From assembly GCA_903861645.1 (NCBI GenBank), contig CAIOVE010000032.1, positions 27,201-91,200 of the forward strand: a DNA stretch of 64,000 nucleotides. Reading direction: 5' to 3'. The DNA is from an uncultured Hyphomicrobiales bacterium (GTDB lineage: Bacteria; Pseudomonadota; Alphaproteobacteria; Rhizobiales; Beijerinckiaceae). The notes below the pieces were generated by a model, which did not search any database, was not told the origin of the DNA, and saw nothing but the letters and a program-made list of their open reading frames with translations. The position numbers were made by a program, and so were the translations under genes. Below, piece after piece: positions 7,196 to 16,615 of this stretch (its first letter is position 1; every line of letters begins with the position of its first letter).

Positions 7196-9286
7196 TCAGG
7201 CGGCTCCCTTTTCGAGCAGGAGATTGCGATGGCCGTCGACCCGGCCCGTCCAGCCGGACGGCACGATGGTCGTGGCGTCGAATTGCTCCACCACGGCGGG
7301 GCCGGCGATGGTCGCGCCGATGTCGAGACCATCGCGTTCATAGACCGTCGCGACCACGGCGGTCTTGCCGTCGAAATAGATGTCGCGGCGGCCCTTGATC
7401 GCGTCGGCGACGGCGCGCGGCGTGGCGGGCGGCGCCTCGAGCCGTTGCTGGTATTTGGGCGCGGCGACGCGCGCGCGAACGCGATAGCTGACAATCTCCA
7501 CCGGTCGTTCATGGGCCGCGTGGCCGTGGACTTGGGCGTGGCGTTCGTCGAATTTTTCACGCGCGGCGGCCAGCTTGGCGGCGTCGAGGCGTCCCGCCGC
7601 GGCGCCTTCGAGCGGCGTGCGCAATTCATAGCCCTGGCCGGTGTAGCGCATGTCGAGTTCGCGCAGGAACACGGCGGGATGATCGCCAAGACCCTCCGCG
7701 GCGAGTTCCTCGCGCGCGCGCGCCTCAAGCCCGGCGAAGATGGCCTCGGCATGTTCGGGCGTGATTTCCGCCAGCGGCGTCAGTTCGGAGCGGATGTAGT
7801 CATGCACGACATCGGTGCAGAGCAGGCCAAGCGCCGAGAAGGCGCCGGGCCTCGGCGGCACAAGGATGCGGCGCATGTTGAGTTCCTCGGCGACCGCGGC
7901 CGCGTGCACCGCGCCGGCGCCGCCGAAGGGCAACAGCGTGTAGGTGGAGAGGTCGACACCGCGCTTGGCGGCGAAGACGAGAACCTCGTCGGCCATGCGC
8001 ATATCGACGATGCGGCGTACGCCGGCCGCGGCTTCGAGCGCGGTCATGCCGAGCGGTTGGGCGATATGCGTTTCGATCGCGGCGCGCGCGGCGGCGACAT
8101 CGAGTTTCTGCGACCCGCCGAGGAAATAATCGGGATTGAGATAGCCGCAGACGACGTCCGCGTCGGTCACCGTTGGGCGCGTTCCGCCGCGGCCATAGCA
8201 GGCCGGGCCGGGCGCCGCGCCGGCGCTTTGCGGGCCGACCGTGAGGAAGCCCGCGCCGTCGATCCACGCGATTGAACCACCGCCCGCCGAGATCGTCGTC
8301 ATGTCGAGGGCGGGCACGTCGATCTGGCGTCGCGCGATCACGCCTTCGGTGACTTCTAGCGGCGCGCCGCCCTCGATGAAGGCTATGTCGGCGGAGGTGC
8401 CGCCCATGTCGAGCGTTACGATGCCGTTGTCGGCGTCCGTCTCGGTGAGATAGGCGCTGGCCTGCGCGCCCGCGGCCGGGCCCGAGAACAGCGTATGCAC
8501 GGTCTTGCCGCCCGCGATGGCGGTCGCGAAGGGCATGACGCCGCCATTCGATTGCATGAGATAGCGTTGCTGCGTGAGCACGCCGGCCTCGTCGAGCCCC
8601 TTGTTGAGGTGATCGATGTAACGCACCAGCACGGGTTCGAGATAGGCGTTGAGCAGGGTGGTGGACATGCGCGGCCATTCACGCAGGCGCGGCAGCACCT
8701 CGCTGGAAATGGAAACGCTGAGTTCCGGCGCGACCTCGCGGATGATGCGCCGCGTTTCCTCCTCGTGCGCCGGATTCATGAACGAGAAGAGATAGCAGAC
8801 CGCGATGGAATCGACGCCCGCGGCTTGGAGCTCGCGCGCGGCGGCGCGCACGGCGTCCTTGTCGAGCGCGGTCAGGACAGCGCCCGCGTGGTCGGAGCGT
8901 TCGGGAATTTCCCGCGTCAGGCTCTGCGGCGCGATGGGCGTCGGCTTGGCGTAGAAATAGTCGAAGAGATTGCCGTCGCGCGCCTGCACCTGAATTTCCT
9001 GAATGGCGCGAAAACCCTTGGTGATGAGCAGGCCGACCTTCGCGCCGCGCATTTCAAGCAAGGCGTTGGTGGTGATGGTGGTGCCGTGGGCGAAGAACTC
9101 GATCTCGCCGGGCTTCACGCCCCGCGCCGCGAAACGCGACACGCCGTTGAGAACGCCGAGCGCCGGATTGTGCGGCGTGCTGGAGACTTTCTCGACGAGC
9201 AACTCGCCGCTCGCCACGTTCAGCAACACGAGATCGGTGTGCGTGCCACCCACGTCGACGCCAAGCCTGTAACGCGAACCCGCCAT
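7196..9286 (-). CDS. Hydantoinase A/oxoprolinase family protein
   Basis: A HyuA-type ATPase subunit of 696 residues from the ATG at 9286; the track extends it to a TTG two codons upstream. The actin-like ATP-binding loop is YRLGVDVGGTHTDLVLLN at the N-terminus, followed by AHGTTITTNALLE, and a second phosphate-binding segment, TLDMGGTSADIAF, near the centre. The family includes N-methylhydantoinase A, 5-oxoprolinase and acetone/acetophenone carboxylase subunits, all ATP-dependent. It follows the TAXI binding protein by 30 bases and is followed two bases later by hyuB. The specific reaction cannot be assigned. Confidence 0.93.
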   Translation of the reverse strand: MAGSRYRLGVDVGGTHTDLVLLNVASGELLVEKVSSTPHNPALGVLNGVSRFAARGVKPGEIEFFAHGTTITTNALLEMRGAKVGLLITKGFRAIQEIQVQARDGNLFDYFYAKPTPIAPQSLTREIPERSDHAGAVLTALDKDAVRAAARELQAAGVDSIAVCYLFSFMNPAHEEETRRIIREVAPELSVSISSEVLPRLREWPRMSTTLLNAYLEPVLVRYIDHLNKGLDEAGVLTQQRYLMQSNGGVMPFATAIAGGKTVHTLFSGPAAGAQASAYLTETDADNGIVTLDMGGTSADIAFIEGGAPLEVTEGVIARRQIDVPALDMTTISAGGGSIAWIDGAGFLTVGPQSAGAAPGPACYGRGGTRPTVTDADVVCGYLNPDYFLGGSQKLDVAAARAAIETHIAQPLGMTALEAAAGVRRIVDMRMADEVLVFAAKRGVDLSTYTLLPFGGAGAVHAAAVAEELNMRRILVPPRPGAFSALGLLCTDVVHDYIRSELTPLAEITPEHAEAIFAGLEARAREELAAEGLGDHPAVFLRELDMRYTGQGYELRTPLEGAAAGRLDAAKLAAAREKFDERHAQVHGHAAHERPVEIVSYRVRARVAAPKYQQRLEAPPATPRAVADAIKGRRDIYFDGKTAVVATVYERDGLDIGATIAGPAVVEQFDATTIVPSGWTGRVDGHRNLLLEKGAA

Positions 9287-9316
9287 GACCAATTCCAGTT
9301 TGCAAGAAAGCTTCGT

Positions 9317-10207
9317 TCAGGCCAGCGCGCCCGCGGCGCGATAGCCAGCGATGGCGCCGGGATGCAGGGGCACGCCCTCGAATTCCAGCGCGCGCGGCCC
9401 TTCGCTACTCAGGGGGCGCCACAGATCGGCCATGCCCCTGAACAGCGGGTTGAGACTAGCGAGTTCATCCGCGCCCGCGATGATCGCGGCGACGACGGCC
9501 GCCACGGTCGCCTCGTCCTGACGCTCATGGGTCACGAGCACGTTGACGACGCCGGGTTGGTCGACATCCTTCGTCAAGGCGCGCAGGTCGCCCGCCTTCA
9601 TCGTCGAGCGGCGATAGACGCTGTTTTTCGCGAGCACGGTCGCCAGGTCGCCGCCATCGTAGGGTATCACCCGCAGGTCGATTGCGGCGTCGAGCGCGCT
9701 CATCACCTTGTTGGGAATCGGGCATTGCAACTGCGCGTCGATGTCGCCTTTCGCCAGCGCCTCGGCTCCCGCCGCGAAGTCGAGATACACGGGCGTGAAA
9801 TCATCGAGCGTATGGCCGAGCGCGCCGAAAATGGAGCGCGCGTGCTGAGCGACGCCGCTGGTCGCCGGGCCAATCGCGACGCGCTTGCCGAGAAGATCGC
9901 GAACCGATCCGATGGCGCCATCGGCGCGAGCGATGAAGAACATGGGGCCGAGATTCATCGGCGCCGCCATGCGCAGGCCGATGGAGGCCTCGAAGGGGCT
10001 TTCGCCCCGCAGCGCCCGGCCGATCCAGTTGGCGGCCATGAATCCAAAATCAAGGTCGCCGGAGCCGATGCGTCGGGCGTTTTCAATGCTCGCGGAGCGG
10101 GATTCAAGGATGGCGACATCGCGCAAGCCAGCCAGCTCAAGAACGGCGCCAAGCGCCCGTCCTTGTGTCAGAAAAGTGCTGTCAGGCTCGGCTGTCCCAA
10201 TTCGCAT
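9317..10207 (-). CDS. TAXI family TRAP-transporter-like solute-binding protein without visible signal peptide
   Basis: A 296-residue protein of the TAXI (NMT1-like) fold: it opens directly with MRIGTAEPDSTFLTQG, then has the helix-turn stretch DLDFGFMAANWIG and the mid-domain LLGKRVAIGPATSGVAQHARSI. TAXI proteins are normally exported with a 20-30 residue signal; here the mature-like sequence begins at residue 2 and no upstream in-frame ATG is offered, so it is either cytoplasmic or its signal was lost. No TRAP membrane subunit is nearby. It is the first gene of the run leading into hyuAB, suggesting a sensing or uptake role for the hydantoinase substrate. Confidence 0.75.
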   Translation of the reverse strand: MRIGTAEPDSTFLTQGRALGAVLELAGLRDVAILESRSASIENARRIGSGDLDFGFMAANWIGRALRGESPFEASIGLRMAAPMNLGPMFFIARADGAIGSVRDLLGKRVAIGPATSGVAQHARSIFGALGHTLDDFTPVYLDFAAGAEALAKGDIDAQLQCPIPNKVMSALDAAIDLRVIPYDGGDLATVLAKNSVYRRSTMKAGDLRALTKDVDQPGVVNVLVTHERQDEATVAAVVAAIIAGADELASLNPLFRGMADLWRPLSSEGPRALEFEGVPLHPGAIAGYRAAGALA

Positions 10208-10312
10208 GGCGTTTCCCGATGAAATCCATGGCCTTCTGGCCGCCGTTGTTGAGTGATTTCATGCAATACGCGGATCAACGCTGGCGGTCCACCCCTCGGA
10301 CAGCTGCCGGGT

Positions 10313-10972
10313 TCAGCCGCGGGTCCAGCTCATCCAGTCCGGCGCGCCGCGCGACCACAGGTAATAGCCAGCCGCCGCCAACGCCATGCAAAGAACAATG
10401 GAGCCCAGCAATTCGATCGTGAACAGCAGCGCCGTCACCCATATGCCCCGGCGTGGCGTGGGTTCGACAGGAGCGCTTTGCGCGGTCGGTCCGGTCGCGC
10501 CCGCTTCGCCGGCGATGAGCGCGCGAGCGGCCATTTCAATGGTCTGATCCGACGCGAGGGCGCGCTCGCGCTCGACCAGACGGCGCGCGATATAGGCCGT
10601 GGCGGCCTCGACAACCGCCTTTATGTCGTCGCTCTCCAGCACGGTCACGCGGCCATGTCGCGTATCCTGCATGAAGCGATACGTGCGGCGGTCGCGGGCC
10701 ATTTCCACGAAGGCCAGCATGTCGATGAAGTAACGCGGCCGCTCTCCGGCGGACAGGCCGGCGTCGAACATGTCGACGCCCGCCGGCACTTGCGACAGCA
10801 CGGGCTTCAGCGCCTCGGCCAACATTTCAAGTCGCGCGATCTCGCCGCCGCGCAATTCGGCCAGCGCCTCGGCGTGCTGGGCGTTCTCGACCCGCGCGCG
10901 CCTGATGGCCAGCGTGAGGTCCGGCGTTATTGATGCGCCAGCGTCTTGTTTGGGCGCGTTTGAATTGTCCAT
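10313..10972 (-). CDS. Hypothetical protein with C-terminal transmembrane anchor
   Basis: 219 residues, no family recognised. The first about 150 residues are charged and helical (repeated Arg/Glu/Ala segments such as RRARVENAQHAEALAELRGGE), then a Pro-containing spacer leads to one hydrophobic helix at roughly 186-210 (WVTALLFTIELLGSIVLCM). This predicts a single-pass inner-membrane protein with its bulk in the cytoplasm. It lies between the TAXI gene (105 bases downstream) and the divergent glycosyltransferase. The coding call rests on ORF length, ordinary codon use and the clear membrane helix. Confidence 0.65.
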   Translation of the reverse strand: MDNSNAPKQDAGASITPDLTLAIRRARVENAQHAEALAELRGGEIARLEMLAEALKPVLSQVPAGVDMFDAGLSAGERPRYFIDMLAFVEMARDRRTYRFMQDTRHGRVTVLESDDIKAVVEAATAYIARRLVERERALASDQTIEMAARALIAGEAGATGPTAQSAPVEPTPRRGIWVTALLFTIELLGSIVLCMALAAAGYYLWSRGAPDWMSWTRG

Positions 10973-11148
10973 GCGCGGTTACCGCCTCGATGCAACGCAA
11001 TTACTGATCAGGTCTTATATTCGATCCGCGATTTCCTGGCGACTCGCGGTTCCGCTCTTGGCATCGCCATCAAAACCGAATAGTACAAAAAAGCTATAAG
11101 CAAGCTCTGGCAACGCATTGCCCGGACTTCATTTTCCAGATCGGTCGA

Positions 11149-12240
11149 GTGATATCCAAGATGAGCTTGGGTGGCGGGCAAAAGCGGGCGTTCATCGCCG
11201 CGCAATATCTGTCGGCTGGCACCGGCGGCATTTGCCGGCTCGCGCGCCTGACCGCCAAGGCGATGCTCGATTTTGGCTTCGACATGCGGGCGTTTTCAGC
11301 CGAGGACAAGGTCGCGATCACCGATCTTGGCATGCCCGTGCGCTCGTTCGGGGGCGACCGTCTGCCTTTCCTGCTGGCCTGCCAATGGGCCTCGGTTTTT
11401 CATGGTCGGGGTGTCTATGATTTCGCGGGCACGGCGCGCGTGAACCTGCGTTTTAACAGGTTCCGTCATCCATATGCCGTCTGGATCAATGGCATCGAGG
11501 TCTGGGAAGAATTCCGGATGTCCCGTCAACGTTCATTGACGGGGGCCCACAGCCTGTTCGCCAACAGCGATTTCACGAAAAACAGGGCATTGAGCCTGCA
11601 CGGCGACATGTTCGCCCGCGCGCGCGTTTGCTGGCTTGGCACTCAGGACGATGATCCCGGCGAAGTTTCACCCCAGCGCGCGAATGGCCCACCGATCTGC
11701 CTGATTGTCGCGCGAATGGAGCGGGAGCGTGACAAGGGTCACGAGGCGCTCATATCGTCGTGGTCAAGAGTGGTCTCGGTCGTGCCGGACGCCCGTCTGG
11801 TGATCGCTGGCGCCGGGGGGCATCTCGACTATTTTCGCAAGAAAGCCGCCGCATCCTCGGCCGTCGGCAATATCGATTTTCTCGGTTTCGTCAGCGAGGA
11901 CGATCTCGCCCGCCTCTACTCGGAAGCCACTGTATTCGCCATGCCAAGTTGGGGCGAGGGATTTGGCCTTGTCTATATAGAAGCCATGCGTCACCGCTTG
12001 CCCGTGATCGCCTCGACCCATGACGCGGGGCAGGAAGTCAATCAGGATGGCGTGTCGGGTTACAATATCGACATGCGTCGCCCGGACGAACTCGCCGAGC
12101 GGTTGATTGGCTTGCTGGGTTCGCGCGATCTGGCCGCCAAGCTTGGACAGCAGGGGTTCGATCGTTGGCGGGCGCATTTTTGCTATTCTCGATTTCGCGA
12201 CCGCTTCAGGCCGCTGGCGATGGAATTCATGCAATCATGA
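11149..12240 (+). CDS. GT4-like glycosyltransferase (family 1 group)
   Basis: A 363-residue GT-B protein. The N-terminal domain lacks much similarity, but the C-terminal donor domain is typical: LIVARMERERDKGHEAL, LVIAGAGGHLDYF, then IDFLGFVSEDDLARLYSEA and the nucleotide-sugar-binding MPSWGEGFGLVYIEAMRHRLPVIAS, with the E-x7-E pattern. The GTG at 11149 or the ATG at 11161 could start it; neither has a strong ribosome site. It heads a plus-strand cluster with a methyltransferase and an acyltransferase, so it probably adds a sugar to a lipid or polysaccharide that the other two decorate. Confidence 0.88.
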   Translation: MISKMSLGGGQKRAFIAAQYLSAGTGGICRLARLTAKAMLDFGFDMRAFSAEDKVAITDLGMPVRSFGGDRLPFLLACQWASVFHGRGVYDFAGTARVNLRFNRFRHPYAVWINGIEVWEEFRMSRQRSLTGAHSLFANSDFTKNRALSLHGDMFARARVCWLGTQDDDPGEVSPQRANGPPICLIVARMERERDKGHEALISSWSRVVSVVPDARLVIAGAGGHLDYFRKKAAASSAVGNIDFLGFVSEDDLARLYSEATVFAMPSWGEGFGLVYIEAMRHRLPVIASTHDAGQEVNQDGVSGYNIDMRRPDELAERLIGLLGSRDLAAKLGQQGFDRWRAHFCYSRFRDRFRPLAMEFMQS

Positions 12241-12366
12241 ATGTCGCGGGGCCGATCGTCGGGGCTCGCATGGGGCTGATGCGAGCGTCATGACCCCATG
12301 TGATTTGCAAATCATGCCCATCAGCGCCCGCGCGCCCGCTAGCGCGGATCGAAAGGACGATGCTTG

Positions 12367-13080
12367 ATGTCTGTTGAAGCGCTTTCCCGGCGATTTTACG
12401 CGGACCGGAAATTCGATGGCACCCGCGCGTTCTATGATTGGGTGCGTGAATACGTGTCGCCCGCGAGCAAGCTGCTGAATCTCGGGGCCGGGCCACCCAC
12501 CATGTCGCCGGTCCGCATTCTGAAGGGGCAGGTCGCCGAGGTCGTTGGCGCGGATGTCGACGCTTGTGTTCTCGAAAACGGGGAGCTGGACCGCGCCGTC
12601 GTCATCAAGGACGGCAAGCTTCCCTTTCCGGACGGCTATTTCGATGTGGCGCTCAGCGACTACGTGCTTGAGCATGTCGAAAATCCCCGACAGTTCCTCG
12701 CGGAGGTCGTCCGGGTGCTCAAACCCGGTGGCAGCTACCTCTTCCGCACGCCTAACATCTACCATTACGTCGCGATCATCTCGGCGCTGACGCCCCACTG
12801 GTTCCATTCCTACGTCGCCAATCGCGCGCGCCTCAATCCAGAGGGATCGCAGGAGCCCTGGCCCACATACTACCGCATGAACAGTCGCGCGGCCTTGACG
12901 CGCTTGTCGCGCGAGGCCGGATTTTCGTCGGTCGAGACGCGCATGATCGAGGCGGAGCCGTCATATCTTCAATTTCACGCCGCGCCCTACCTGCTCGGCG
13001 TCGCCTATGAGCGCATGGTCAATTCGACGGAAATGCTCGGCGGGCTTCGTTCGAATATTTTCGGTCGCATGCGTAAATAG
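12367..13080 (+). CDS. Class I SAM-dependent methyltransferase (Methyltransf_11 type)
   Basis: About 237 residues. Motif I is a diverged LLNLGAGPPTMSP, motif II follows at VVGADVD, and the acidic DVALSDYVLEHVENPRQFLAEVVRVLKPGG is the classic post-I region of UbiE/COQ5-like small-molecule methyltransferases. I start at the ATG at 12367, nine bases after AAGGA, one codon inside the track ORF. It sits 126 bases after the glycosyltransferase and eight before the acyltransferase. Methylation of a sugar or lipid group is the likely role from context; the acceptor is unknown. Confidence 0.88.
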   Translation: MSVEALSRRFYADRKFDGTRAFYDWVREYVSPASKLLNLGAGPPTMSPVRILKGQVAEVVGADVDACVLENGELDRAVVIKDGKLPFPDGYFDVALSDYVLEHVENPRQFLAEVVRVLKPGGSYLFRTPNIYHYVAIISALTPHWFHSYVANRARLNPEGSQEPWPTYYRMNSRAALTRLSREAGFSSVETRMIEAEPSYLQFHAAPYLLGVAYERMVNSTEMLGGLRSNIFGRMRK

Positions 13081-13088
13081 GAAGCAAG

Positions 13089-14180
13089 ATGATGGCGGAC
13101 GCCGCGTCGGACCACAAGCGATCGCTGATCGGCGCGCTCACCAGCCTGCGCTTCTTCGCCGCGTTCGCGGTGCTGTTCCTTCATTCCGGTTCACATGAAC
13201 TCGAGGGCAGGGGGCTGTTGCCCGGGCCACTGGGAACCTTTTTCGCGAATGGTTATCTGGGAGTCAGTTTTTTCTTTGTTCTGTCGGGGTTCATCCTGAC
13301 CTATATCTATCTCGACGAACTTGTCGGCCGGAAGTCGCTTGTCAAATTCTATCTCGCGCGCTTCGCGAGGGTTTATCCGGTATACCTCTTGTCCATTGTC
13401 TTGATGTCGCCGTTCGTCGCGCCAACATCGTTCGCATTGGACGCGCCGCAGTTTTTCCTTTTGCAAATGTGGCCTCCGCTCGCCGCGAATGATCTTCTCA
13501 ACTGGAATGGACCCGCGTGGACTCTTTCGGTCGAGCTGCTGTTTTACCTCGCCTTTCCGGCGCTGCTCGCGCTCATGGCGCCTCTGCGCGCGGTCGGCGT
13601 CATCGCGGTTGCGACGGTCATGATTCTCGCGATTGTCGCGGGCCGCCTTTCGTCGATTTCAAGCATCGGCGACGCGCCGTTCGCGTTTCTCGGCTATTTT
13701 CCCGCGCCGGTGCTTCGGCTGCCGGAATTCATTTTCGGCATTTGCCTTGCCCTTGTATTCACGCGCCGCCTTGTTGTGACGGGTCATGCCTGGGCGCCGC
13801 ATATCGCTATCATCGCGACCTGCTGCGTGCTCGCGTTTTCGCGGTCGCCATGGGTGGCGCCATTCGCGACCCTGGGTTTCGGACTCGTCATTTTCTCGAC
13901 CGCCGCCTGGCTGCGTGAAGGATTGATGTCGCGGTTTCTGAATTCAAAAATGATGTTGCGGCTGGGCGGCGCGAGTTATTCGCTTTATCTGCTGCAAGCG
14001 CCGGTTCGGCTGATTGTGCGGGTGGTTTTCCAGGGGGCGCTGGAGTCGTTGGGCCGCCATGCCTACCTGCCGCTGATGATTGTCGTTTCCCTCGTCGCCT
14101 ACCACTATTTCGAGGACCCGATGCGTCGAAGGATCAAGTCGTTGGGCGAGACGCGCATGCTCGGGTCGAGCCGCGCCTAG
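13089..14180 (+). CDS. Acyltransferase 3 family membrane protein (OafA/YrhL-like)
   Basis: 363 residues with about ten hydrophobic helices. The N-terminus is typical: LTSLRFFAAFAVLFLHSG, where the conserved His and preceding Arg belong to the acyl-transfer core, and FFANGYLGVSFFFVLSGFILTY contains the family's S-G-F motif. These inner-membrane enzymes move acetyl or other acyl groups onto periplasmic or surface sugars. It begins eight bases after the methyltransferase, so the two are co-expressed. With the GT4 gene this forms a small surface-glycan decoration cluster. Confidence 0.9.
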   Translation: MMADAASDHKRSLIGALTSLRFFAAFAVLFLHSGSHELEGRGLLPGPLGTFFANGYLGVSFFFVLSGFILTYIYLDELVGRKSLVKFYLARFARVYPVYLLSIVLMSPFVAPTSFALDAPQFFLLQMWPPLAANDLLNWNGPAWTLSVELLFYLAFPALLALMAPLRAVGVIAVATVMILAIVAGRLSSISSIGDAPFAFLGYFPAPVLRLPEFIFGICLALVFTRRLVVTGHAWAPHIAIIATCCVLAFSRSPWVAPFATLGFGLVIFSTAAWLREGLMSRFLNSKMMLRLGGASYSLYLLQAPVRLIVRVVFQGALESLGRHAYLPLMIVVSLVAYHYFEDPMRRRIKSLGETRMLGSSRA

Positions 14181-14184
14181 GCCA

Positions 14185-16578
14185 TCATCCCGCCTGCACG
14201 AATGAATCCAGCACCATCTTGCGGCCCGCCTTGTCGAAGTCGACGGTCAACTTGTTGCCATCGACGGCGGCGATCTGGCCGTAGCCGAACTTGATGTGGA
14301 ACACCCGTGCGCCGCTGGAAAATCCCGAAACTGCGGTCGACTTCGCGACGAGTTCCCCCTCGATCAGCTTCGGGCCGCGCGCGTTTTGCGCTGGCGGCGG
14401 CGTCCACGCCTTTTGCGGTCGTTCGCCAAAACCTCCGCCGCCCGTGGTCTGGCGCGCTTTCGCGCGCTGCCAACCGGGCGTGTTGTAGCTGGAGCCGTAG
14501 GAATCCATGTTGGCGAAACGCGACTGGGCGTAGCCGCCATAGGCCGTGCCGCTCGCGGCCTCGACGACCTCCACGTGCTGGCTGTCGAGTTCGTCGAGAA
14601 AGCGCGTGGGAATCGTCGTCTGCCACAGGCCGTGGATGCGCCGGTTGGTGGCGAAATAGATGCGCGCGCGGCGGCGCGCGCGCGTCAGGCCCACATAGGC
14701 GAGGCGACGTTCCTCCTCGAGGCCGGCGCGGCCGTTTTCATCGAGCGAGCGTTGATGGGGGAAAAGGCCTTCCTCCCAGCCGGGCAAATAGACCGTGTCG
14801 AATTCGAGACCCTTGGCCGCGTGCAGCGTCATGATGGAAACGCGCTCGGCGTCGTCACGGTTCTCCGCGTCCATTACGAGCGAGATATGTTCGAGAAACG
14901 CCGTGAGATCGGGGAACTCCTCCATCGAGCGCACGAGTTCCTTGAGGTTTTCAAGGCGGCCGGCGGCGTCGGCGGAGCGATCGTTCTTCCACATTTCCGT
15001 GTAGCCGGATTCATCCAGCACGATCTCGGCGAGTTCGCTTTGCGTCAGTGTTTCACGGCGCGACGCCCAGCGCTCGAAATCGCCCATCAGCGCGCGCAGG
15101 GTCTGGCGCGGCTTTGGCTTTAATTCCTCGGTTTCCACCATCACGCGCGCGGCTTGCATCAGCGGCACGCCGGCGCGGCGGGCGTATTCGTGCAGCGCTT
15201 GCACGGTGGCGTCGCCAAGGCCGCGCTTGGGCACGTTGACGATGCGCTCGAAGGCGAGATCATCGGCGGGCTGCGCGACGCAGCGCAGATAGGCGAGCGC
15301 GTCGCGGATTTCGGCGCGTTCGTAGAAGCGTGGGCCGCCGATGACCTTGTAGGGCAGGCCCAGCGTGATGAAGCGCTCCTCGAATTCGCGCATCTGGAAC
15401 GACGCGCGCACGAGGATCGCCATCTCGTTAAGGCTTTCGCCCTTGCGCTGCTGGCTTTCGATATCCTCGCCGATGTTGCGGGCCTCCTCCTCGGAGTCCC
15501 ACACGCCGGTGACCGTCGGCTTGTCGCCATCCTCGCCGTCGGTGAACAGCGTCTTGCCGAGGCGACCCTCGTTGTGCGCGATGAGATGCGCGGCGGCGGC
15601 GAGGATGTGGCCCGTCGAGCGATAGTTGCGTTCGAGGCGAATGACCTTGGCGCCGGGAAAATCCTTCTCGAAGCGCAGGATGTTCTCCACGTCCGCGCCG
15701 CGCCAGCCGTAAACCGCCTGATCGTCGTCGCCGACGCAGCACAGGTTGTGGCGGCCCTGCGCGATCAGGCGCAGCCACAGATATTGCGCGGTGTTGGTGT
15801 CCTGATACTCGTCGACGAGAATATATTTGAACCGCTCGTGCCAGACCCTGAGCACGTCGGGATTGTCGCGGAACAGGCGCAGGCTTTCGAGCAGCAGGTC
15901 GCCGAAATCCACAGCGTTGAGGATTTTCAGACGCTCCTGATAGAGCGCGTAGAGCTTGCCACCCTTGCCGTTGGCGAAGGCGCCGGCCTCGCCGGCGGGA
16001 ACACGCGCGGGTTCGAGCCCGCGGTTTTTCCAGTTGTCGATCTGGTGGGCCAGCGCGCGCGCGGGCCAGCGTTTGTCGTCGATGTTCTCGGCCTGCAACG
16101 CCTGCTTCAGCAGGCGGATCTGGTCGTCCGTGTCCAGAATGGTGAAATCCGACTTGAGCCCGACCAGTTCGGCGTGGCGGCGCAGCAGCTTGGCGCTGAT
16201 GGAGTGGAACGTGCCAAGCCATGGCATGCCCTCGGCGGTTGGTCCCACTAGGCGCGCGATGCGGTCCTTCATCTCGCGCGCGGCCTTGTTGGTGAAGGTG
16301 ACGGCGAGGATTTCATGCGGGCGGGCGAGGCCCAGCGCGATGATGTGCGCGATACGCGTGGTCAGCACGCGCGTCTTGCCGGTGCCGGCGCCCGCCAGCA
16401 CGAGCACGGGGCCGTCGGTCGCCTCCACGGCCTCGCGCTGCTCCGGGTTCAACCCGTCGAGGTAGCGGGGCGCGCCGATGGCGGCCGCCCGGGCGCGCGC
16501 CGCGATGCCGCCCGCCCGCGGGGCTGGGGCGGCGATGTCGCGGGCGTTGCCGCCATCGAGGTCGAAGGGGTCTGACAA
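14185..16578 (-). CDS. uvrD: ATP-dependent DNA helicase, UvrD/PcrA family
   Basis: A 797-residue superfamily 1A 3'-5' helicase of normal UvrD length. Motifs run in order: the Q-motif LNPEQREAV, Walker A AGAGTGKTRVLTTRI, Ia TFTNKAAREM, II VDEYQDTN, III GDDDQAVYGWRGA, IV LERNYRS, V MTLHAAKGLEFDTV and VI LAYVGLTRARRR. A UvrD-type C-terminal tail (HIKFGYGQIAAVDG) binds partners. It starts at a TTG codon at 16578; no in-frame ATG fits better. It acts in nucleotide excision and mismatch repair. It is last of a three-gene minus-strand set, 37 bases after the spermidine-synthase-like gene. Confidence 0.95.
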   Translation of the reverse strand: MSDPFDLDGGNARDIAAPAPRAGGIAARARAAAIGAPRYLDGLNPEQREAVEATDGPVLVLAGAGTGKTRVLTTRIAHIIALGLARPHEILAVTFTNKAAREMKDRIARLVGPTAEGMPWLGTFHSISAKLLRRHAELVGLKSDFTILDTDDQIRLLKQALQAENIDDKRWPARALAHQIDNWKNRGLEPARVPAGEAGAFANGKGGKLYALYQERLKILNAVDFGDLLLESLRLFRDNPDVLRVWHERFKYILVDEYQDTNTAQYLWLRLIAQGRHNLCCVGDDDQAVYGWRGADVENILRFEKDFPGAKVIRLERNYRSTGHILAAAAHLIAHNEGRLGKTLFTDGEDGDKPTVTGVWDSEEEARNIGEDIESQQRKGESLNEMAILVRASFQMREFEERFITLGLPYKVIGGPRFYERAEIRDALAYLRCVAQPADDLAFERIVNVPKRGLGDATVQALHEYARRAGVPLMQAARVMVETEELKPKPRQTLRALMGDFERWASRRETLTQSELAEIVLDESGYTEMWKNDRSADAAGRLENLKELVRSMEEFPDLTAFLEHISLVMDAENRDDAERVSIMTLHAAKGLEFDTVYLPGWEEGLFPHQRSLDENGRAGLEEERRLAYVGLTRARRRARIYFATNRRIHGLWQTTIPTRFLDELDSQHVEVVEAASGTAYGGYAQSRFANMDSYGSSYNTPGWQRAKARQTTGGGGFGERPQKAWTPPPAQNARGPKLIEGELVAKSTAVSGFSSGARVFHIKFGYGQIAAVDGNKLTVDFDKAGRKMVLDSFVQAG

Positions 16579-16615
16579 GGAGTGTGTTCCGTGGCGTCGA
16601 AGCGAATCGCCAGCG

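Noticed and set aside
11008-11205. 65-residue ORF in the gap before the GT4 gene
   Set aside because: It overlaps the GT4 start region, has no recognisable domain and no good ribosome site.
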